This document shows positions 55,179 through 62,038 of a DNA stretch of 64,000 bases, one piece after another. The notes beneath the pieces were generated by a model. The model had not been told where the DNA came from. It worked only from the letters and a program-made list of their open reading frames with translations, and searched no databases. Location of the stretch: contig NZ_JACMYG010000011.1 of the NCBI RefSeq assembly GCF_014236655.1, positions 62,001 through 126,000 of the forward strand, given 5' to 3'. The position numbers and the translations under genes are program-made. The stretch comes from Pseudomonas kielensis (GTDB taxonomy: Bacteria; Pseudomonadota; Gammaproteobacteria; Pseudomonadales; Pseudomonadaceae). How positions within the stretch are numbered: the first letter of the stretch is position 1; each line of letters starts with the position of its first letter.

Positions 55179-55271
55179 GTTGCTACCTCGGTACAGGCCA
55201 CAGGCGAGTAGGTTTTGTCTAACCAGTTTCTCGACTGTCGCCAGGAAAACTTTAATCGCGCCCACCGTCAC

Positions 55272-55289
55272 GGGGCGCTTGCGCGCCCC
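55272..55289. other. Hairpin just after fliD
   Basis: GGGGCGC-TTGC-GCGCCCC forms a perfect 7-bp GC stem 6 bp beyond the fliD stop. There is no T-run on the minus strand; it may lower read-through to fliS or protect fliD mRNA. Confidence 0.45.
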
Positions 55290-55295
55290 AGGCTA

Positions 55296-56660
55296 TCAGT
55301 CCGACTTCGGATTGTTCAGCGAGTTGAGGGTGGTCATGATGCTGGAGCTGCTGGCGTTGATCTGGGCGATCATGGTGTCCATGGCCGTGTACTTGGCAGT
55401 CAGGGTTTTCTGCAAGCTCTCCATGCGCCGATCCAGCTCAGCCTGCTGGGTGGTGAGGTCGGTCAACTTGGTGTTGAGGTCGGTCACCCGGGTCGCCAGC
55501 GTCCCGGTGCTGCCCACATAGGTCTCGGTGGCCTTGGTCATGCGCGCCACCAGGCCGTTATCGCCGGTAAACATCTTGGCGATGTCTCCCGCGCCCTTGA
55601 CCACCGCCTTGTCCCAGGTCTTGTCATCCAGGCTCAGCAGGCCGGTCTTCAGGTCAGTGGTGATACCCATCTGCGCCAGGCTGCTCATGGAACCCGAACC
55701 GGAACTGTTGACCAGCTCGCTGCGCAGATTATTCACCAGTTGCCGCATCGAAGCGTCGCCGGTCAGGGCGCCCGCAGTGGTGGTCGCCGAATCGCCGGTG
55801 GCGGTAACCTTGGTCTGGGTATTGATGCTGGTCATCAACGCGTTGTAGGCGGTGACGAAGGACTGCACCGAGGTCTTCAGGGTATCGGTGTTGCTCGCCA
55901 CATTGACGGTGACCGGCTTGTCCTTGTCCTTGGCCAGCAGCTCCAGGGTCACGCCACTGATGGCGGACGTCACCTTGTTGCTGGTGGACTCCATCGCGAT
56001 GCCGTCGATGCTGTACTTGGCATTCTGCGCGGGCTGCCCCTTGTCATAGCCCTGGACCAGGTCCGAGTCGCCGCTAAGGGTGATGTCGGTGTCGACACCG
56101 GTGGTATTCGAACCGATCACCAGACGCCCGCCATTCACGTCGGTCAAGACGTTGGCACTGATGCCCTGGGCCGAGAGCTGGGTGTTGATCGACTCACGCA
56201 CCTGCTGCAGGGTCGCGCCGCCCGGCACCAATACGTCGTAGCTTTTGTCACCCTGGTTAATGGTCAGGGTCTGGACTTCGTCGGTGGCATTGGCCTTGCC
56301 CGACGCCCCACCCTCGAACACCTTGCTGGTGACTTTCGAAGCCGTTGCCAGTTCGTTGACCACCACCACGTACTTGCCGCTGGAGGCGCCATCACCGAGG
56401 GTAACCTTGATGTTCTTGTCTTCGGACGAGGTAGCAGCGAGGCCGTTGAATGCGGCCACGTTGTTCAACTTGGCGATGGCCGCCCGATAGGACTCCAGCG
56501 AGCTCTTCACCGTGCCGACCGCCGACAATTTGATGGTCGTGTCTTTTTGCTGATCGGTGATCTGGGCTTGCTTGGGCGCCTTCTCGGCCCCCACCAACGC
56601 CTTGACGATGGCCTGGGTGTCGTAGCCCGAACCCGGGCCGGAAATCGTTGAACTCGCCAT
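55296..56660 (-). CDS. fliD: Flagellar filament cap protein FliD
   Basis: FliD forms the filament cap (hook-associated protein 2) and may bind host mucin. The 454-residue protein begins MASSTISGPGSGYDTQAIVKALV, has the conserved N-terminal coiled region, variable Thr/Ser/Asp-rich D2-D3 domains (about 80-340), and a C-terminal coiled coil (LNTKLTDLTTQQAELDRRMESL split around 405) ending in the terminal helix. Length is normal for this genus. Confidence 0.95.
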   Translation of the reverse strand: MASSTISGPGSGYDTQAIVKALVGAEKAPKQAQITDQQKDTTIKLSAVGTVKSSLESYRAAIAKLNNVAAFNGLAATSSEDKNIKVTLGDGASSGKYVVVVNELATASKVTSKVFEGGASGKANATDEVQTLTINQGDKSYDVLVPGGATLQQVRESINTQLSAQGISANVLTDVNGGRLVIGSNTTGVDTDITLSGDSDLVQGYDKGQPAQNAKYSIDGIAMESTSNKVTSAISGVTLELLAKDKDKPVTVNVASNTDTLKTSVQSFVTAYNALMTSINTQTKVTATGDSATTTAGALTGDASMRQLVNNLRSELVNSSGSGSMSSLAQMGITTDLKTGLLSLDDKTWDKAVVKGAGDIAKMFTGDNGLVARMTKATETYVGSTGTLATRVTDLNTKLTDLTTQQAELDRRMESLQKTLTAKYTAMDTMIAQINASSSSIMTTLNSLNNPKSD

Positions 56661-56724
56661 TGCTATTCTCCTTGTCCTGTGGCTGCCGCTTTATTGGCAC
56701 AGATACCCCTAAGCAGCAGTCAGA

Positions 56725-56740
56725 AACACATTTCGTGCCA
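56725..56740 (-). promoter_or_regulatory. Weak sigma-54 promoter candidate for fliD
   Basis: The minus strand reads TGGCACGAAATGTGTT: a perfect -24 half, but GT instead of GC at -12. It lies 65 bp from the fliD start, just past the flaG stop. FliD is sigma-54-dependent in P. aeruginosa, so the site is worth noting, but the -12 mismatch lowers confidence. Confidence 0.35.
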
Positions 56741-56742
56741 GC

Positions 56743-57087
56743 TCACACCTGGGTCTGGAACAGCAGGCTGCCGGCATCGCTCAAATTCTGCGCCAGCTTC
56801 AGCGCGGTTTCCGATGGAATCTGTCGAATCACTTCACCACTGTCGGTGGCGATCACCTTGACCACTACCTGGCCGGTAGAGTCGTCGATGGAAAAATTCA
56901 GGTTACGTTGGGTTGCCTGTACAAACTCGCGGATATCCGTGACGGCCTTTTCCAGGGCCACGCGCTGTGGCTCCTCGCTGGCTGCCGGGGTAGCCGCTGA
57001 CGCAGGTGCGGCCTGATGGGCAGGCACACCGCCGGCCTGGGCGAGGCCATTGGGATAAGACGTGTTCAGCTTGATGCTCATGTCCAT
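56743..57087 (-). CDS. flaG: Flagellar protein FlaG
   Basis: A 114-residue FlaG-family protein linked to filament length control. The variable N-terminal half (Ala/Pro-rich, residues 15-45) precedes the conserved FlaG core, which includes TQRNLNFSIDDSTGQVVVKV near 65-84 and the GEVIRQIPSETALKLAQNL region. It is located between fliC and fliD as usual, and a terminator separates it from fliC. Confidence 0.93.
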   Translation of the reverse strand: MDMSIKLNTSYPNGLAQAGGVPAHQAAPASAATPAASEEPQRVALEKAVTDIREFVQATQRNLNFSIDDSTGQVVVKVIATDSGEVIRQIPSETALKLAQNLSDAGSLLFQTQV

Positions 57088-57104
57088 GTCATCACCTCAT
57101 AACC

Positions 57105-57141
57105 GAAAAAACGGAAGGGCACGTAGACGCGCCCTTCCGTT
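57105..57141 (-). terminator. Intrinsic terminator of fliC
   Basis: On the minus strand, ACGGAAGGGC and GCCCTTCCGT pair perfectly around a 10-nt loop and are followed by a T-run. It begins 19 bp after the fliC stop and ends 18 bp before flaG. Confidence 0.85.
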
Positions 57142-57159
57142 AGTTAACCGCGGCCGATA

Positions 57160-58869
57160 TTACTGAAGCAGCTTCAGTACAGCGGATGGCAGTTGGTTGG
57201 CCTGGGACAGGATCGCAGTGGAAGCCTGTTGCAGGGTTTGTTGCTTGGTCAGTTCAGCGGCTTCGGAAGCGAAGTCGGCGTCTTCTACACGGCCTTTGGA
57301 GGCAGTGGAGTTCTGCGAAATGCTCTGCAGGTTGGCCACGGTGCTGGCGAAACGGTTTTGCACCGCACCCAGCTGCGAACGCTGGCTGTCGATCTGCTGC
57401 ATGGCGCCGTCCAGTGCCTGGATCGCTTGCTGCGAGCTGGCGGCACTGAGGATGCTCAGGTTGGAAACGGTGGTTTCCAGAGTAGTGGAGTTGGTAGTGC
57501 CGGAAGTCAGACCCAGAGCGGTCATGCCGGTGCCAGCGCTACCGTCGGCGATGACGATGTCTTTCTTGGAGAACAGGCCCAGGGTGCCGTCCGAGTTCTT
57601 GCTGGCAGTTACGCCGGTGCTTGCACTGTTGATCGAGGAAACGATCGCATCAGTGGTGTCACCTTTCTTGAACTTGACTTCAACGCCGTTCAAGCTGATC
57701 GAAGTGTCCGAACCCAGCTTGGCTTGCGAAGTACCCGAGGTCAGACCCAGAGTCGACAGCGCGCCGCTGCTGACGTTTTTCAGGACAACATCGTTGCCGT
57801 CTTTGGAGGTCACTTGGATGCGACCGTCTTTGCCGATGGTCGCGTCACCAATACCGGTTACCGCTTTGATGTCGGTCAGAACACTATCAATGTCCGCGCC
57901 AGCAGCCCAGACCACGTCTTTGCCGTTGACATTGACGGTGCCGCCTTGCCCCAGCAAGGTGGTGCCGTCGCTGACGGCGGAAGGAATTTTGCCACCAGCA
58001 GCAATGGCGGTCATACCTACAGCCGTGAGGTCAGCCGCTGCACCGGTAACTTCCAGAGTGGAAGTCGAATTGAGGGTCAGCTTGTTGGTGGCATCGTCCC
58101 AGGACGCAGTCACACCCGAAATGCCCGCATCATTCAGCTTTTGAGCAATATCATCACCCAGGTCAGCAGTAGCGAAGTCGACTTTAGTGCCATTTACGGT
58201 GATCGAAGCTGCTGCAGCCAAACCAGCACCTGGACCAGCAACGTTCAGGGCCGCTACTGCTGCACCAGTACCAGTCGAACCACCCAATACCGAACCAGTA
58301 GCGGTAGCAGTCAGACCAGCCATCGCCTTGCCGTTTACAGTGGCTTCGCTGTACTCGCCTTTCAGAGCGGTAGCGCTGATGTCGGTCATGCCGAACGAGA
58401 TGGTTTCGTTGGCGTTGGCGCCGATCTGGAATGCGATGTTGCTGAACGAACCGTCCAGCAGGTTACGACCACCGAAGGTGGTGGTGTTGGCGATACGGGT
58501 CAGTTCGCCGACTTTCGCGGTGAACTCCTGCTGCAGGGAAACACGGTCAGCGTCGCTTTTATCACCGTTCGCAGACTGCAAAGCCAGCTCACGCAGACGC
58601 TGCAGGGTGTTGGTGGATTCTTGCATGGCGCCTTCAGCGGTCTGTGCGATCGACACGCCGTTGTTGGCGTTGGCGATGGCAACGTTCAGACCTTTAACCT
58701 GGTTGCCCAGACGGTTGGCGATCTGCATGCCAGCGGCGTCGTCCTTGGCGCTGTTGATTTTCAGGCCCGAGGACAGACGGTTCATCGAGTTGCTCAAAGC
58801 GTCGGAAGCCTTGTTCAGGTTTTTCTGAACGCCCAGGGAGGTGATGTTGGTGTTTACAGATAAAGCCAT
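57160..58869 (-). CDS. fliC: Flagellin FliC
   Basis: FliC is the filament subunit. The 569-residue protein has typical N-terminal D0/D1 ([18 protein letters not shown], then [22 protein letters not shown]) to about residue 175, and C-terminal D1/D0 from about 460, ending [14 protein letters not shown]. The central domain (about 176-460) is large and contains three tandem Flagellin_IN-like repeats. No cysteines are present. A sigma-28 promoter lies about 80 bp upstream and a strong terminator follows. Confidence 0.98.
   Translation of the reverse strand: MALSVNTNITSLGVQKNLNKASDALSNSMNRLSSGLKINSAKDDAAGMQIANRLGNQVKGLNVAIANANNGVSIAQTAEGAMQESTNTLQRLRELALQSANGDKSDADRVSLQQEFTAKVGELTRIANTTTFGGRNLLDGSFSNIAFQIGANANETISFGMTDISATALKGEYSEATVNGKAMAGLTATATGSVLGGSTGTGAAVAALNVAGPGAGLAAAASITVNGTKVDFATADLGDDIAQKLNDAGISGVTASWDDATNKLTLNSTSTLEVTGAAADLTAVGMTAIAAGGKIPSAVSDGTTLLGQGGTVNVNGKDVVWAAGADIDSVLTDIKAVTGIGDATIGKDGRIQVTSKDGNDVVLKNVSSGALSTLGLTSGTSQAKLGSDTSISLNGVEVKFKKGDTTDAIVSSINSASTGVTASKNSDGTLGLFSKKDIVIADGSAGTGMTALGLTSGTTNSTTLETTVSNLSILSAASSQQAIQALDGAMQQIDSQRSQLGAVQNRFASTVANLQSISQNSTASKGRVEDADFASEAAELTKQQTLQQASTAILSQANQLPSAVLKLLQ
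57496..58206 (-). repeat. Three tandem Flagellin_IN-like repeats in FliC
   Basis: Residues about 222-292 (start [11 protein letters not shown]), 311-382 (start [11 protein letters not shown]) and 390-458 (start [11 protein letters not shown]) share a strand-helix-strand pattern. The last two end with the identical LGLTSGT, at 374-380 and 452-458. Spacing is about 80-88 residues. Confidence 0.75.
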
Positions 58870-58949
58870 GACGAATTCCTCGTTGGTTGGGTGCTGCGGC
58901 TTCCGGCCCTGGCAACCGCCGGGTGTGGCCTAGAGAACCTTCGTAATAG

Positions 58950-58977
58950 TTATCGTCGTCAATGCAGGTTGCTTGAG
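58950..58977 (-). promoter_or_regulatory. Sigma-28 (FliA) promoter of fliC
   Basis: The minus strand has CTCAAG (58972-58977), a 14-bp spacer, then GACGATAA (58950-58957), which closely matches the FliA consensus TCAAG / GCCGATAA. The predicted start lies about 75 bp upstream of the fliC ATG. Confidence 0.85.
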
Positions 58978-59097
58978 GGCTTTTTTCAAATTTTTTACTA
59001 GCAACGTGCCACCCCCCAATGTTTCAAGGCCTTAGGCCGCTTGGCGCGAGTCATAGCTGGGATTGAGCCGGGCCTCGACAGCGGCAAACCCCAGGCA

Positions 59098-59138
59098 ATA
59101 AAAAACGCCCATGACCTCGCGGCCATGGGCGTTTTTTT
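59098..59138. terminator. Bidirectional terminator between the KAS III gene and fliC
   Basis: AAAAAACGCCCATG and CATGGGCGTTTTTT pair around a short loop, with an A-tract on one side and T-tract on the other. It lies 17 bp after the KAS III stop and isolates fliC from upstream transcription. Confidence 0.85.
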
Positions 59139-59154
59139 AGCGGATGCTAGCGGG

Positions 59155-60081
59155 TCACGGGCGATGGATGATCGCCGAGCCCCAGGACAGGCCTACGCCA
59201 AAACCACTGATTGCCACACGCTTCCAGGTGGAGTCGAGCATGTGTTTTTCCAGCAGCAGCGGGATGCTCGAAGACACGGTGTTGCCGGTCTCGACCATGT
59301 CCTTGATGAACTTCTCCGGCTCGCCTTCGAAACGTCGCGCCACGGCATCGACAATCGCCGCGCTGCCCTGGTGAATGCAGAAAGCGTCGATGTCTTCGGA
59401 CTTGAGGCCCGAGTCATCCAGCAGTTCGTGCAAGTGCGCCGGAACCTTGAGCAAGGCGAAGTTGAACACTTGGCGACCGTTCATGTAGAACACGCCGTCG
59501 CTGACCTTCAGGTGCGGCGCGCCGGAACCGTCGGTGCCGAACTTGGCCTTGCCCAGTTGCCAGGCAGCGTCTTCGCCCATCCAGGTGGCGGTGGCCGCAT
59601 CACCGAACAGCATGGTGGTGTTGCGGTCTTCCGGGTCGACGATCTTCGAATAAGGATCAGCGGTAATCAGCAAACCGTTCTTCAGGCCCGCCGCCTCCAT
59701 GAACCCCTTGATGGCATACAGGCCGTAGACGTAACCGGAGCAGCCCAGGGAGACGTCGAACGCGGCAACCCGGGTCGACAGGCCCAGTTTGTCCTGGACG
59801 ATGGCCGAGGTATGGGGCAAACCTTCTTCGTCGCCGTTCTGCGTGACCACTATCAGCACGTCGATGGCTTGACGGTCCAGTTGCGGGTTGTTGGCGAACA
59901 ACGCATTGGCAGCCTCCACGCACAGATCGGAGGTTTCCTGGCCGGCATCCATGCGCGGCAGAAAGGCCGAGCCAATCTTGCCTAAAATGAACTCTTCATC
60001 CTTGGCGAATTTCGCGCCCTGAGCGTAGTTATCAAGCCCGCTCACTGGCACGTAACTGGCGATGCTTTTAATGCCAATCAT
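59155..60081 (-). CDS. Ketoacyl-ACP synthase III (FabH-like) in the flagellin region
   Basis: A 308-residue KAS III-type condensing enzyme. The catalytic triad is intact: Cys114 in SLGCSGYVYG, His237 in FCIHQGS and Asn267 in ETGNTVSSSIP. In P. syringae a 3-oxoacyl-ACP synthase III gene sits with fgt1 and fgt2 between flgL and fliC in the flagellin glycosylation island, where it is linked to acylation of the modified viosamine glycan. Here it stands alone between flgL and fliC, without glycosyltransferase genes. Housekeeping FabH is unlikely because of this location and the missing fab neighbours. Confidence 0.88.
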   Translation of the reverse strand: MIGIKSIASYVPVSGLDNYAQGAKFAKDEEFILGKIGSAFLPRMDAGQETSDLCVEAANALFANNPQLDRQAIDVLIVVTQNGDEEGLPHTSAIVQDKLGLSTRVAAFDVSLGCSGYVYGLYAIKGFMEAAGLKNGLLITADPYSKIVDPEDRNTTMLFGDAATATWMGEDAAWQLGKAKFGTDGSGAPHLKVSDGVFYMNGRQVFNFALLKVPAHLHELLDDSGLKSEDIDAFCIHQGSAAIVDAVARRFEGEPEKFIKDMVETGNTVSSSIPLLLEKHMLDSTWKRVAISGFGVGLSWGSAIIHRP

Positions 60082-60446
60082 TGTGGCTTCCCAAAACAGA
60101 ATAACTGGAGATCACCGCTCGCAGGATCGAGAGGCACTGATAACAAAGGGGGTTGGCCCACAAAACTGCGCCAGACACGGGTGCCAAAATCATGAAAATC
60201 AACCCAGCGAACAGCGGGCACCCATCCCACCCTTTTCACACGATACAGTGAAGATGCGCTTTATGACTCATAGGTCACTCTATTTTGTGTGCAGGGGCTA
60301 AAACAATCCGCCACGCAAACAGCCGCGCGCAGAGCGTCAGCCAGGCGAACGCCGGCAAACAGGCGGGGATGAGGCGGGAAAAGCGCGGATTTGAAGCAGC
60401 ACCGGCCCACTCCCTAAATCAGGGTGGGCCGGCATTCAGGCAGGGA
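60082..60446. other. Intergenic region between flgL and the KAS III gene
   Basis: This 365-bp gene-free stretch contains the flgL hairpin (separate entry) and an AT-rich segment near 60240-60300. A TGAC-N6-GTCA dyad lies near 60266. No sigma-28 or sigma-54 element for the KAS III gene was recognised, and no remnant of a glycosyltransferase is readable. Confidence 0.5.
60402..60432 (-). terminator. Stable hairpin after flgL, probable terminator
   Basis: CCGGCCCAC and GTGGGCCGG pair perfectly, with an inner CCCT / AGGG, starting 15 bp after the flgL stop. There is no clean T-run, so termination may be partial or Rho-assisted. Confidence 0.5.
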
Positions 60447-62024
60447 TCAAAGTTTGTTGAACAGGCTCAACTGGGAGATTTTCACAAAGGCCAGCTGGGA
60501 GGCTTCGAGCATGGCTTTCTGGAAGCTCAGCTCGATCGAGGCACTGGCCATGTCGGTGTTGCCAATAGCGGCCATGGTCGAGTCGTTGGCCAGGCCCATG
60601 CTGACGTTTTCGCTGGCCTGGATGTCGATCGCCTTCAGGCGCGCGCCGATGGAGCCGCGGGCGTTGTCGATCCCGGCACTGGCGTTCTGCAGGTTGCCAA
60701 TGGCCGAGTTGATCGCATTCTTCTGCTTTTGCTGGGCAACCAGGTCTCCATCGCTCGGCGTTGCCAGGGCCTGGCGCAACTGACTGATGGTATCCAGCGC
60801 GCTCTGGGTCTGATGGTTGTTGGCGCCGACCACGAACTGATCGCCGGACTTCACCGCACCACTGAGATCGAACTTGACCCCCACCGCCGTCAGCGAGTCG
60901 CCAGCAGCGCTCAGGCTGCCCTTGCCGATGACCTTGCTGTTGGCACTCAGCGGCTGGGCATAGACCTCATACTCGGTGTCGCTGGTGAACTTGATCACCG
61001 CGCCATTGCCCGGAAAGCTGTCGCCGTAGGCCTTGGCATCGGTCACGGTGGCGCCGGTGACCTGGGCCGTCGACGGATTGCCGGGGCTGCGGGAGGCGTT
61101 GAAGCTGTCCGGCTTGGCTTCCAGGGTGAATACATGCCCCTTGACTGCCGCATCCAGGTCGGCCGCAGGCACGTCCGCCAGATTCAGGTTGATGTCGAAC
61201 TTCACCCCGCGCAGGTTGACGCTGTGGGCGCCCTCCTTCGTCGAGTCGAATTGGCCATTGCCCGGCACTTCTGCGGTCACATCCTTGCCGGTTGCGTCCT
61301 TGAGGATGTACTGGGTGCTGCTGGTGAACTCCAGCGTGTACGGCTGGCCTTCGGCGAAGCTTTTGTTGAAGGTCTGGTTGGAGCTGATCAGGCCATCGGA
61401 GACCGCGACCTTGCCGTCGTTGACCGACGGTGGCTGCAGGACCGCCTGGGTGCGACCGGTATTCACCGAACCTTCCATGATGCTCTTGGCGGTGTTGCTG
61501 GCCGCCAGGCTCAGGGTGTCCGAGACCTGCAGGTTGAGCTGGGTATCGTCACCCTGGTAGGTGTAGGTGCCGTCGTTGTTGCGCACATAAGGCGCGACGT
61601 CGGTCTTGGAACCGGAAAACATGTAGTTGCCCGACTCATCCTTGCTGTTGAGCAGGCTGAACACTTGTTCTTCGATGTTGCCCAGCTCGTCAGCGATCGA
61701 CTTGCGGTCCGCATCGCTGATCACCCCGCCACCCGACTGCAAGGCCAACTCGCTGACCTTCTGCAAGGCGGTGTTGATGCTGTCGAGCACGCTTTCCTGA
61801 TTGGTCAGCGACGACTTGATGCTGTTCATGTTGCCGGCGTACTGCAGCAGCATGTCTTTCTGCTGCTGCAATTGCAGCAAGCGGCCAGCCCCCACCGGAT
61901 CATCCGCGGCGGTCTGGATCCGCACACCGGAGTCGATCTGCTCCTGGGTCTTGACCACCGAGGAGAAGTTGTTCTGGTACTTGGTCGTGCTGGTCTCAAA
62001 GAACTGAGCGGTAGAAATACGCAT
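60447..62024 (-). CDS. flgL: Flagellar hook-filament junction protein FlgL
   Basis: FlgL (hook-associated protein 3) joins hook and filament. The 525-residue protein has the flagellin-like N-terminus MRISTAQFFETSTTKYQNN, the SGVRIQTAADDPVGAGRLL segment, and a C-terminal helix ending VKISQLSLFNKL. The middle (about 150-430) is Asp/Thr/Ser-rich and enlarged compared with enterobacterial FlgL of about 317 residues. The ATG at 62024 was preferred over a TTG two codons upstream because of GGGAG spacing. It is 14 bp after flgK. Confidence 0.95.
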   Translation of the reverse strand: MRISTAQFFETSTTKYQNNFSSVVKTQEQIDSGVRIQTAADDPVGAGRLLQLQQQKDMLLQYAGNMNSIKSSLTNQESVLDSINTALQKVSELALQSGGGVISDADRKSIADELGNIEEQVFSLLNSKDESGNYMFSGSKTDVAPYVRNNDGTYTYQGDDTQLNLQVSDTLSLAASNTAKSIMEGSVNTGRTQAVLQPPSVNDGKVAVSDGLISSNQTFNKSFAEGQPYTLEFTSSTQYILKDATGKDVTAEVPGNGQFDSTKEGAHSVNLRGVKFDINLNLADVPAADLDAAVKGHVFTLEAKPDSFNASRSPGNPSTAQVTGATVTDAKAYGDSFPGNGAVIKFTSDTEYEVYAQPLSANSKVIGKGSLSAAGDSLTAVGVKFDLSGAVKSGDQFVVGANNHQTQSALDTISQLRQALATPSDGDLVAQQKQKNAINSAIGNLQNASAGIDNARGSIGARLKAIDIQASENVSMGLANDSTMAAIGNTDMASASIELSFQKAMLEASQLAFVKISQLSLFNKL

Positions 62025-62038
62025 CGTCAAGGACTCCC

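Noticed and set aside
59001..59011. TGGCACGTTGC on the minus strand upstream of fliC, resembling a sigma-54 element
   Set aside because: GG and GC are separated by 6 bp instead of 10, and fliC already has a clear sigma-28 promoter closer to the gene.
62025..62030. TTG start two codons upstream of the flgL ATG
   Set aside because: The ATG gives the conserved MRIST N-terminus and has acceptable spacing from GGGAG.
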